Shown in pieces: positions 53,846-64,000 of a stretch of DNA of 64,000 bases; position 1 is the first letter of the stretch; every line of letters begins with the position of its first letter. The DNA lies in contig JAACJP010000010.1 of assembly GCA_013368375.1 (NCBI GenBank), positions 310,001-374,000 on the forward strand, in the 5' to 3' direction. Origin of the DNA: Tricholomella constricta. Taxonomy: Eukaryota; Basidiomycota; Agaricomycetes; Agaricales; Lyophyllaceae. The notes beneath the pieces are model-generated. The model was given only the letters and a program-made list of their open reading frames with translations. It was not told the DNA's origin and ran no database searches. The position numbers and the translations under genes were made by a program.

Positions 53846-56573
53846 CTACTGAACGTCGAAGGACGTCACCTCTAATTCGTTGTTGGTCGTCGCTGGCTGA
53901 GGGGCCTGCATCACTTCGTTGGTATTGATGTGGTGGTTGTTCGCAGCTTCGTCATTCCCGGCCCTGGCCAAATCCTTCTCCTCGATCGGGGCCTCTATAG
54001 GCACAGGGTACGCCCGACTCACGTTCCCGAAATCCGAAAGCGAAGGGAATGTGAACTCTGTATGCTGCACTTCTTTCTCCCTCTCCTTTTCTTTGAATTT
54101 TCCCTTCTTCGATAGCCCCCTAATGCTCCCCGGCCGCTTGAGGATCGCATCCGCCAGCACTTCACTGACGCTTCCCTCTTCATCGTCATGATCGCTATAT
54201 GAACCTCCTCCATCGTCGTCCGCGGGGATGTCATTATCGCCCACGACCCATCCGTCGCTTTCATCGCCATCCCAGGCAACGCCGCCGCTGCCGCCAATCC
54301 GTGGTCCAGCAGTCTGAGTTCGGGTACGGGTACGTCGTCTCCCAGCATCATCGACCGATACGGGCTGAGGAGGCGAAGTGGACAATGAGGGCACCGACAG
54401 GTCGGGTGAATGCGATCCTACCGAGGAAGAGCCGGCGACCGACGAGGGGCCGCTGGCTTGGGCACCGCTGACATTCAAAGGGTGCCGGAACAGCACGGAG
54501 AATAGGTTGTTCGAGGGCTGGTGGGGTGATTGGGCCTGCTGTTGTTGCTGTTGGACGTGCATATGGTGGGGAGAGTGAGAGGCATAAGGATAGAAGGGCG
54601 AGTGCGGGCTTGTGTGTGCCATTGACATAGGGGACAGCATGGATGAGGGGGACAGGACGCCATTTCCGAGGAGTATCTGTGCTGAAGGGATCTGGAGGTG
54701 GGGAGGAGGAGAGTGCGGGTTGGAAGAGGAGGGCGAGAACTGATATCCACTGGGGGCGGAATTGGTGGGACCGTTCGTATTTGGGTTGGTGCTAGGCGGC
54801 ATGTGGTGTTGCGGGTGCTGTGAAGGTGGCCCCATCGACGCAAAAACGGCTGCGTAGGTTTGTACTTGGTGCACGAGGTGGTGGACCTGGGTTTGAAGCT
54901 GGGTTTGTGGGTTAGGACGGAGTATATCAGTCGGAAGTGACGGAAACTCGTACCTCTACTTCCCTTCGCCTCAATGCCGTGCTTTCCCAACGCATTATCT
55001 CAAGCTCCTTGGAATACCGTTCAATGTCGCCCTTCGTTTTCTCTTCCCTCAGGCGCGCAGCCTCCAATGCGCCCCTTAAGGACGCCAACTGAGTCTGACT
55101 TGAAAGTGACGGAGGCGGAGTGCTTGTCCCAGATAGCGGAGTCGGTGGTCGACGAGGTGTTGGTGCGCGCCGAGGGAGGTTATTATTAACACTCGCATTT
55201 CCATTCCCATTGAAGTGGGAAGTGATCCCCACATGGCTGGGACCTGGCGAGGCCTGTGAACAAGACGACGGATTCGCGGATGCGTTCAAAGACGGGAAGG
55301 TGAACGAGAGTGAAATATCCTCATGTGAACCTATAGATCCTGACGATATCGCGGATGCTGTCGAAGAACTCACACATGACGAGGAAGACGGAAGATCCGA
55401 AGAGTAGGTGTCTAGAGAGGCAGACGCAGGGATCGTTGGCGACATCGGAATAGACCCCGAACCTCGTGACTTGGAGCGAAATCGAGGGGGTTTGCGATAC
55501 ATGGAATCGGGCTTGACGGTCGGGCCAACACCGTCCCAATCCCATGGGCCAACGGCTTTCTGCGGCGGCGGACGCACGGCGGGTGAGCTGGCAGAAGCTA
55601 CCAGAGATTTGCTTTGTGCATATGGTGGCACTTCGACCGGAGCCAGCGTAGGGGTCTTTCCAGACAGGGATAACGTCGGAGAGGTGTTCGGAGTTATGGC
55701 ACAGTCAGAGGAGAAGATAGACGTGGACTGGGAGACCGAAGATGAAGAAGAAAGGGGGATGTTCGGGGAAACACCTGTTTGCGAGGTGTGCGACGGGTTG
55801 GATACCAATACAGACGAAGAAGTGTAAGTGTCAGGATCAGGTGCAGGAAGTGACGAAGAGAATGGTTGAGTCTCAAGCGATGTAGATGGCCTGGGCGTCG
55901 AAGAAGAGGCAGCCGGAGGGGTGTCTTCTTCGTCCTCGTCCTCGTCCTCATCGTCGCCGTCACCCGTATGGCTGCCTTGATTGGAGCTTGGGTATGGGCT
56001 AGCCCTGTCTTGAGTTGGTAGAGAAGATCGACGGTTTGAAGCGGATGAAATAGATCGTGAAGAAGTCGCCTGGGACGCTCCTCGTGAGTGGCGTGTCACC
56101 TCATTGATTTTAGGCAGCTGCCCGGTTCCGCCGTCCTCAGAATCCCCTGTCCTACTGGGCTTCGCCAGTAGTTTACTCTTTTTCACATTTTTTAGAATAT
56201 CTTTTAGAGGATCCTTTCCCCGTCGTCGCCGCTCCTTCGGCCGCGATGCTTTGGTCTCCTTGGCTTCACTCTCCTCGCCAAGCTCATCGCGGATAATGAT
56301 CGCCGTGCCAGCAGTGGAGCCTTTGGAACTTGAGCTGGCAGGCTTGGATGTCTCTGAACCTGGACGTTCATTGTCGGATGTCACTACAGAGTCAGGGTCC
56401 TCGTGAGCACTCTCACCAAGTTGGTGGTGTGAAATTCCAACAATATTCCTCGGGTTTGACCGCCAGATGAAGGCAGAGCCAGCGATGACAAGGGTGGCAA
56501 GGGTGGTGGCAACGATGAAGCGAGGGTCGCTGTGAAGGGCGGTGTTGGGACCCTCGTGGTCGCCGTCGTCCAT
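53846..56573 (-). CDS. Membrane-anchored, disordered coiled-coil protein, 890 aa, function unknown
   Basis: Exons 56573-54954 and 54898-53846 sum to 2673 nt (890 aa), with a 55-bp intron. The upstream frame without ATG was not used; ATG at 56573 gives MDDGDHEGPN. One membrane segment (FIVATTLATLVIAGSAFIW, residues about 19-37) is followed by long Ser/Pro/acidic disorder. A coiled coil spans the intron: SLRGALEAARLREEKTKG, then RYSKELEIMRWESTALRRRE, LQTQVHHLVHQVQTYAAVF. The second half is again disordered, with a poly-Gln tract (MHVQQQQQQAQ) and an acidic stretch. I know of no named homologue; a tether or scaffold at a membrane would fit the layout, but that is a guess. Confidence 0.7.
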
Positions 56574-57075
56574 GGCGGCGAGGAAGAATTGTCGCGCGTT
56601 GTATTCAACACTCAAGGCTGCAAATTCACCCTCATGCTCCTTTCAAACTCCGATGACCCAATCAATAAATGTCTATTCTCAGCACGTGCCGTGCCTGATT
56701 TTTCGTACCTTGCCTGCAAAAAAAAATCCAAAGTCCCAAGCGCCGAACCCGCGAAATTCTAGTCGCTCCTCGTCGCCAGCAGTGCGTGCGGCTGTGAGTT
56801 TTTTGAACCAGCGTGTGCGACCATCTTGAACTTCTCTGATTGCCATTATGATTAAAATGACCTACTTTTCATGTGTGCTCTCTCCTTTCGGCATCCGATC
56901 TTCTCTGGGGTAGAGAGGTTTTTCTTCGAAGTCCATTAGTGCGGGGTAACTGAGCATCCCTCGGCTTTTCAGAAGACTTGGGTTGCGAGAATAAACTGTA
57001 TCGTCGGCAATTTCCGGCCCACACACGGCCCGATGCACTCTCCCGTCACCGCCGGCAACCAACTCCTCGACCACG
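56574..57075. other. Divergent intergenic region, 502 bp
   Basis: Holds the promoters of the coiled-coil gene (-) and the amidotransferase gene (+). No motif was picked out with confidence. Confidence 0.5.
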
Positions 57076-58045
57076 ATGTCCAAGAAGCTCGCACTCCTCG
57101 TCAGTGGGAAACTCCCTGAGGGCGTCCGGGCGACGTACCGCGACTACAGCGTCGTCTTCAAGGATTTTCTCCGGTGCTCGCTTCCTAAGGATGTCGAATT
57201 TACCCTCGATCCGTATGATGTCGTCAACAAGATGGAGTACCCATCAGACGAGCAGCTCGACGCCTACTACGACGGGATAATCTACACAGGCTCCGGTAAG
57301 CCAGGCGCTCCTCACTGCATTCTGGTGCCAGTTTCCAGATCCTGTAATTGATCAACAGCTCCGGCGTTGCAGCCGCATCGGCGTACGAGGACATCGAATG
57401 GATAAACAAGCTCGTCGCATTCAGCGCCCGGGTCGTAAATGAAAAACCGCACATCAAGATCATAGGTGAGATCCTTCGTAGCCTGGGACCTTCAGTGCTC
57501 CAAGAGCTAATACTGCGGAGGCATATGTTTTGGGCACCAGATTCTAGCGCGGGCATTGGGCGGCGAGTGCGTACCGAACAACGGGCTGTGGGAAGTCGGC
57601 CCCACCCCAGTCGATCTCACAGACCTCGGAAGACGGCTGTTCGGTGTCGACACTCTTGTAAGCCACGACACGCACGGGGGGTACGAAGAACTCACGTAGT
57701 GGCATGCAGAGTATCCAACAGATGCACAGGGATCACGTTCCTGCGGTTCCACCAACGTTCCACCTGCTGGGTTCGACTGCCGTCTCCTATAACCAGGGCA
57801 TGGTCCGGTTCGCGCCCGGGACTAGGCCTGAACAACAGAATCTGGACAACGTCCACGTTATTACGTTCCAAGGCCACCCGGAATTCGCTGAGGGCATCGT
57901 CACTGGCATCGTCGCAGGCCGCGTGAAAGCCGGGGTCATAAGTGCAGAATTGGCAGCGGACGTCGAGCGGCGAAAAAACTGGAGGCATGACGGCATTGAG
58001 GTTCTAGGCAAGGCAATATGGGGTGTTTTGGGCGTTAAACATTAG
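57076..58045 (+). CDS. Class I glutamine amidotransferase (GMP-synthase-like, stand-alone)
   Basis: Exons 57076-57295, 57373-57465, 57521-57657 and 57710-58045 sum to 786 nt (261 aa). Acceptors were chosen for frame: at 57371-57372, giving TGSAASAYEDIEWINKL, and at 57708-57709, giving DTLSIQQMHRDHV. The nucleophile elbow GICFGHQILARALGG supplies the catalytic Cys near residue 106, and TFQGHPEF supplies the His-x-Glu pair. The protein is a single amidotransferase domain, as in yeast YLR126C-type proteins, and so is not itself GMP synthase, although the fold is the same. It probably hydrolyses the side-chain amide of glutamine or a gamma-glutamyl compound; the acceptor is unknown. Confidence 0.87.
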
Positions 58046-58348
58046 GTGACATGGATCGGGAAGCAACGTGGAGGGGAAGGCGCGTTTAATACACATACCA
58101 GGTTGGAGCGGTTTTAAGGGATTTGAATATCATGACTGGAGTGATATTCTGGTATTGAGTGGAGCATCACGTATCCTAACCGAGGCAGATTCGGGATAAT
58201 GATCTATATATCGCCTCAAACAGAATGCCCCCGTCCAATGCACGGTGTGTATTATTATAAATTACAGATGAGAATGATTCCGAGATGCGCAGTCGTGAGT
58301 AGAATGGCCGAGTAGCAGGCGATGAATGTGGATGCAGATGCTGGGTCT
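58046..58348. other. Convergent 3' flanks, 303 bp
   Basis: Lies between the stops of the amidotransferase (+) and SNARE (-) genes. Nothing was recognised. Confidence 0.5.
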
Positions 58349-59284
58349 CTATGTCTTGAAAATAATGATGAGAATAAGCAGCACGAATATCAGAAGGCCG
58401 ATTGTAACGGTGGAGCCTGGAAGACATAGACGTATCTCGTCTTAGCCGCGAATAATCAAGTACCAAAGCAAAATAATGGAACCGACCGTTGTTTTTAGCA
58501 CCTCTGGCGACCTGGTCCAGCCTCCGCCGTGCGCTCGATAGCCGACTTCCCGTCCTATCCAGGTCTGTGTCCAGTTCCTCCAGCAGGCCAGTGTGCACGT
58601 CGAGCTCGTCATTTATTTGTAACGATATATGGTGTTGCCGGTTGATAGAGTTAGACAGCCTATCGAGATGCTCGTCTTGTTCTATGAGGCATCAGAAATC
58701 AATCGCCGCCATACGACGGAGACAACGAACCGTCGATCATCCGCCGTTGCGTTTGGAGCATGATACCAGGCTCGTGGTAGCCCGCCTCTGGGTCATCAGT
58801 ATATGGAGAATAGACAGCTTCGGTTTCCTTTGCTGGCGGTTTCGGCGGAGGTGTGGGGGCCACGGATGAGGGAGGTGACGGCGAGGGTGAAGACGACGAT
58901 GGCTCCGACGGTGATGGCTCCTGTTCTGATTCCAGACTGTATAAGACATTTAGTTATTCGTCTATGAGAAAAGCTGTAACCAAAATAAAGCAATGCGAAC
59001 CTCTCGACAGCACTGCTGTCCTCGCCTAACATGTTGCGCATGCGTTCATACTGACTCCTTAATAACACCACTGCTTCGGAGCGCCCTTCCTTTGTCTCAA
59101 GCTCAGATATTCCCGTTCGTAATCGCTTGAGATTTTTGGTTATCTGAGGGAGGTGTGGTGATGGCGGTTTCGCCGCATTTGGATCGGACGCTGCAGAGAA
59201 CGAGGGAAGAGTGTGAAGTCGCTGTCGCTCAAGGAGAAGCGAGAGCGTTAGTGTCGATATCGATGTAAGCTTAGCCAGAGACAT
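58349..59284 (-). CDS. Qc-SNARE, syntaxin-8/6-like (Syn8/Tlg1 type)
   Basis: Exons 59284-59001, 58936-58731, 58681-58487 and 58416-58349 sum to 753 nt (250 aa). The N-terminal helical part (LAKLTSISTLTLSLLLERQR, then LKRLRTGISELE) is followed by an acidic Ser/Pro linker. The SNARE motif is at residues about 165-225: IMLQTQRRMIDEQDEHLDRL, NSINRQHHISLQINDELDVH and LLEELDTDLDRTGSRL, with the central-layer Gln. The last exon encodes the anchor (TVTIGLLIFVLLILIIIF) and ends KT. Proteins of this type work in fusion at the trans-Golgi, endosome and vacuole. The alternative start upstream (MNDDHQH) was not used because MSLAKLTS matches family N-termini better. Confidence 0.87.
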
Positions 59285-59563
59285 TCGAAAAGTTTGGGAG
59301 CTGGGAGACAACAGTGCGCAGCAGTGCTGATGGTCGTCGTTCAACTTGAAGTGTTAGGGATGCCAAAACGGGACTATTAAAAGATTGGCACGTGATGAAA
59401 CGCGTCGCGCTGAGCGCTCGACGCCCCCTCGCCGCATGATTCCGCAGATATCTGCTGCGGCGCAGGCCGCTTTACCATAGGGATATGCTCCATAAATTGG
59501 GCGCCGACGGTTGGTTATCATCTAAAGCTCGTTGTAGTATGTTCAATAGATTTAGAGTACCTC

Positions 59564-62500
59564 TCACGCCTCCTCTGAATCCCACTCCAAAGACTCTTGA
59601 TAGCGGTCTTCCAACTCCTCGTGCAACTGCTCGATAGACTCTCGCAGTTTTATACTCTCCCTTGTCTGCTCCGTATTTTCCTTCCACAGCAAAGACATCT
59701 CGTCGTGAATCTCAAGGCGTAAATTTTCGATCAGCCTCGCTAAGGGAATTGTATTAACGGCGGCGCTTACCCTATTCACCAGCAATGTGAGCGCCTCCTG
59801 TACAGTTTCACCGGCTGATTCTGCCAGCTCATCCAAGCCTCCAATGACAAAACCTATGAGACCTTCGAACATCTTTTTCTTTTCCTGCTCCACAAAGTCA
59901 GTGAAGTAGCCCTGGTAAGTCTCCTTGATTAGAAGCACATAGGGCACGATACAAATCTACTGTCACCTTCTGAACCCGCACACTTCCTCGGCCTGTAAAT
60001 TCAAGCGCTTCGCGGTACGCATCTTCGAGCTTCTCCTGTATCTGTGTTCTGATGGAACGCGATATTTTCTTTTGCTCTTTGTCCAGGTGTAATTTAACTC
60101 GCAGTTGGAGATTGCGTAATGCAGAGTTCGCCTCTTCCAGTGCCAACGCAGCCCGGGCCTTGGTAATGTCTTTGAAAGAGACAGACTGGCACGAATCAAT
60201 GCCCTCATCAAGGATATCTTTAATGACCTTCTGCAGCCCCTCGCTGATCTCGGGGAAAACATCTTTGTCCAGTGTTGCCCGCCAGGAATTAGCAATCGTC
60301 GAGAAGAACGGCTCCGTAAAAGACATGTTGATGTCCACTTCGCCATAGGCGCCTTGTCTGCGAAAAGCTTGTACAACGCTCATATTAAACAGCCATGATT
60401 AGAAGCTCCGCGCAAGAGTTTACGCACCTGCACGAAGCCGTTGCCATTGTAAAGGCTTGATAATTTCGTCCGTAATCCTAGGTGCCTCGCTTATAGCCTG
60501 ACAAGGACGGGGCCATGTTCATAAGGGCCGCAAGGGTCTGATATGGGTACTGACCAGCTTAGCAGCAGAAGCACAGATTTCGTCCAATCCTTGTCTGAAG
60601 TGATGTTTAAGCTTATCGGCCGTGGCGTCGCTGGACTTTTTGGATTGCTTAAGGAAAAATACAAATTTCGAGATTAAATTCGCAAGAAGTTGGATATGAG
60701 TCTGCTTACCTGACGAAGATTCGCTCTCAAACTAAGTCTCTTGCCTCTTAGAGTAGGTTTTGATGCCCAGAGGTTGGCAAGTGAGCAGCGATCAGCATCG
60801 TTTCTTTCAAACGTCTCGAGTGCCTGAGCCATTGAACGCGTTGTTCTTTTCAAGGCCTCAAGGGCGCTTTGGGCATACTCTTGACGTGCAAGACGCGGTA
60901 GCCTACGACAGTGAGTCTGGAGTTCTGGAATTCGGGTACCAGCAACATCCAAAAAACAGGCCACTTCTCCTCTGATTCTCTCTGTTCGAAGTCTATTGGT
61001 TCCATCATTCAGCATGCGTGGTTGAGAAAACTTACTGTTAAGTATTAAATAGTCTCGCGTCGAGACCGCGAATACAGGATAGGCTAACAGAGATAACAAT
61101 GTCAACACACCACACTTGAAAAGTAGACGCCTACGTATTTCCAGTTCATCTGTACAAGGATCACATTGAAGTGAGATCCTGAAACACTGCATAAGTTAGG
61201 TTTAAAAAAACTTGCCTTCCTCATCATCATCGAAATCCTCAGATACCATATTTAGGAGTCCGCTTGACATTTCCTGAGATGAATAATCTGTAAGAAAACT
61301 CTTTGAAAGGGTATTCTGTCCCTACTTCTGCCTGTCGTCGAGAGCAGTACGCTTTCAAGGCGTATTCTTGCCTTCGTAGTTCTGCTTCACAGTCCTTCGT
61401 ACTATTCCTTTTCTGATTTAACTCCTTAAATATGTCACCTTCCTCCTTAATGTCAGATAAGGCCATTGTGTCATTGCTCTCGGCATATCTGAAGAACTCT
61501 TAGTGAGTAGCAGATACATAGTTGTCTGAGTATAAGACTTGCCTTGGTCGCTTCACAGGAGCGGAGCCGTTTTCGCAATCTTCAAACAAAGATCTCTTGG
61601 ACCCTAACTCGGACGCCTCTTCTGTTTTTAGGACAAGACTTTTCAAGACAATAACTTCAGTTTCGTAGTCTTCGAAGAATGGTATCAATGCCGGATCTCA
61701 GAGGTGGGGACTTCGTCTCACCCTTTCGGACTTGAAAATAAGCTTCTTCCTCGGCTCTTGCGCGTTGTGTGCGTTCACGACATTCATGTAGTTGATCTTT
61801 GAGTTCGATGAAGCTGGGCTCCCTCTCTAAACCATAGGACGCCACCGCCTCGTCGTATACGAGATCTTCGCATTTCGTGACTAGTGATTTCCTTTGTCAA
61901 TTATGGCTAGAAAGAGACGAAGCAGTTCGTACTGATGAACGTTAGCTTGGAACACTTTAATCTGGTTCGAGTCAGAGCATTGCAACAAACGCTTAGTGAT
62001 AAAGACTTACGTGCCATCTTCAAATTCACCATGGGTCAGTCCGGGTGATAATGGTAAGGCAATGAAGCTAGACAATAAATACCCACTGTAAAGAGAAGGC
62101 TGTGTGAATGGCTGTACGGACATGTATATACCACGACCCACTTTGAAGTTGTGTTTTAGACGCCCCGAGAAGTTCTTGATAGTCGCAGTTTCTAGTTGAT
62201 TTCTCAATGTTGCATAGTGAAGACTTGACGAACCTGATGTAAGCTTTGAGTCGACGCCCCGCGCCATTGGGACAACAACAAAATAATGGTTAGTCTTTTT
62301 CTCGTATTCCTCCGCGACAGCGGCTCTGGCCAAGTTTTTGTCTCCAAAGCCCGGTAGATCCACTAAGATGACCCCCGTCGACAAAGCCGGTGAGCAACAA
62401 CGTACGGTTACCTTGAGGATGAGGGGCCAGGGACCCTTATCGCTAATCCACTGTCGAATTTCTGATGAAAATTCTGCAGGCTGGGCAGAAGTGATTGTTC

Positions 62501-63431
62501 GTGTTGTTCCGAGATATGCTAAAACTGGCCCTGTTGAAAGACTTTGAAGTCAGTATCAGCAACAAGTAAAGCAGAAAGCAGACGTTTTACATTTATCAAT
62601 ATCTAACAAAAATGGAGGTCCTCGAGACACTGTGTCGAGAATTCGTCCAAAGTAAGTGTATTGTAGACGGCTGTGAGCTATTGAAAAGCAATGGACAGTG
62701 TTAAATCATCAGTCTGCGCGAACTTGTTGCAAGGAAAAAACAAACAGTCTCCCAGGACTTCCTGGCTGCTTCCGACACCTTGGTCCTTGCTGTTTCTGGT
62801 GCTCTGGTAGATTTTTTCGCTTTCTCGATTCTTGCCCTATCTCTCTCCATGTCGTCTCGAATATCACCCACGAGGTTCTGTAATTCTAGAACCCAGTCAG
62901 TTAGTGAACGAAAATGGACCTCTGCGTGACTTTCGGTTTTGCTGTGATACGAGACTTCTGTGATGACAGACGTGCAGGCTGAACGGGTACAGAAAGATCC
63001 ATGATTTCAAAATTCCTGCACTTTTGTGACCACTGAGCACTCACCTCTGCCTCCACTTGTCGGAACGACATCAGCTACGGTGGTATATTTAATCAATTTC
63101 ACTTTCCTGAATCATTTCGAGCCACTAAACCAAAACTCAGTCGGGACTTACTTCCGACGATAGCGTTGATGAGAGTCGATTTTCCCGCTCCTGTACCTAC
63201 CAACAGTGGTTTAGTTTTTTTAAAAAAAATGGCTAATGTAACGCATTTTTTACCTCCGATAAATGCAACAGTAAGGATTGGAGGCTGTAAATCTTCAAGA
63301 GTTGTCTTCCATCCCTTGGGCCAGGGGCCGCGACTGCTCATGTCCGAGTCAAATTTATCTACGAAAGCTTCAGTCCTTCCAATCCAGGCTGGTATATCCT
63401 TGAGCGCATCTTCGGCGGTGTAAGTGGACAT
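59564..63431 (-). CDS. Large GTPase, SLIP-GC/dynamin-like family
   Basis: A many-exon gene read from MSTYTAEDALKDIPAWIGR at 63431 to the stop at 59564. Exon 1 ends AFIGG and the next begins TGAGKSTLINAIVG, so a 60-bp class intron splits the Walker A (P-loop). A short exon carries DVVPTSGGRG (switch I). ILVDLPGFGDKNLARAAVAEEY near 62,350 is the DxxG switch II block. Charged helical segments follow (ELKDQLHECRERTQRARAEE; the SLIP-GC-like VFAVSTRDYL near 61,060). The end is long helices (59564-60383) with an amphipathic stretch. The domain order resembles nuclear GTPase SLIP-GC and related dynamin-superfamily proteins. Cellular role in fungi is unknown. Exon boundaries between 61,200 and 62,000 are uncertain. 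Confidence 0.8.
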
Positions 63432-64000
63432 AACAGCAAGGCTTGTTGAGGGTTGTCGTAATTAAGTGTTCCGGGGATCTCGTAGGCCTTTTAATTATTC
63501 TCCCACGCGTTTTGACCAAGCAAAATGCCGCGCGTCGCCGCGTCCATGTGCACTGAAATTCACGCCATCCGCGCTATTCAGTTCAGTTCTTGCCGAACCT
63601 CTGCGTCGCGCTATCGTTTAGCAGTTGCGGCGGATGGGGGAAGCTTTTCGGGAGGTCGGCTGTCTTAAAAACCCTGGGCTGTGAGGCCACGCCTCTCTTC
63701 TCGACGTCCTCAGCCCAGGTAAGCGCTCCGCGCCTTCATCCGCTGTTCTCTAGCTAATGAATTCCGGCAGAGACAAGTCTTGACTCGCTGTCTCACAGTG
63801 ATGAACGCACAAGTTCAAGCCGCAGCCACTTGAAAGTTGTTGACTACGAATATTATTCGACTGACACTCCAGAACCTCAACGAGGTTGACACGACATAGC
63901 TCGACGCACCACCATTCTGGCCAAATATATCAGTACTTGGGACCTGGGAATACCGCACATTCGAAAACAATAGATCTCAGAATTTGCTCCTGCTATGGTT
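63432..64000. other. 5' flank of the GTPase gene to the window end
   Basis: Contains the GTPase promoter. No gene was recognised in the last 569 bp; an outward gene may start beyond the edge. Confidence 0.45.

Overview
The window is nuclear DNA of a filamentous basidiomycete, most likely an Agaricomycete. The support is: many 47-77 bp introns with GT-AG ends, densely packed genes on both strands, a nuclear tRNA-Leu with an intron, and families typical of mushrooms and wood or litter decayers (DUF6533 and related multipass membrane proteins, aryl-alcohol-oxidase-like GMC flavoenzyme, pectate lyase, ferric reductase). Species cannot be named from the sequence alone. All exon models were read by eye; those with summed exon lengths given below are in frame from ATG to stop.

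Layout. 1-10.3 kb: 5' part of a mitochondrial HMG-box protein (-), spherulin-4-like secreted protein (-), a four-helix membrane protein (+), tRNA-Leu(AAG) (+), a DUF6533 membrane protein (-), mitochondrial ribosomal protein uS4m (+) and a frame-shifted orphan family gene (+). 11.6-24.3 kb: ferric reductase (+), two tandem serine-palmitoyltransferase small-subunit-like genes (-), type II NADH dehydrogenase (-), a pectate lyase split into 13 exons (+) and an orphan (+). 24.5-32.3 kb: gamma-tubulin complex protein 2 (+), GMC oxidoreductase (+) and a CUE-domain ER protein (+).

32.5-53.2 kb is the most unusual part. A unit made of an intronless indole-3-glycerol-phosphate synthase/PRAI-like gene (-), a divergently oriented seven-helix membrane protein gene (+) and the start of an aldo-keto reductase gene (+) has been tandemly duplicated. 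The junction falls at about 44,928, inside exon 1 of the truncated reductase copy. An intact Ty1/copia element with identical LTRs and a 5-bp target duplication sits in the intergenic region of the first unit. The second unit keeps a complete reductase gene, followed by a third, more diverged copy of the membrane gene. The two trp-like copies are nearly identical over about 1.4 kb but clearly different in the last 61 codons, which suggests gene conversion. Both lack the glutamine amidotransferase domain of fungal TRP1 and have lost the PRAI catalytic Cys, so they look like a specialised IGPS paralogue and not the housekeeping tryptophan gene.

53.8-64 kb: a membrane-anchored coiled-coil protein of unknown role (-), a class I glutamine amidotransferase (+), a syntaxin-8/6-like Qc-SNARE (-) and a large SLIP-GC/dynamin-like GTPase (-).

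There is no operon-style organisation. Functional links are clearest within the duplicated cluster. Elsewhere the genes are mostly housekeeping (mitochondria, microtubules, ER and vesicle traffic) or secreted degradative enzymes.
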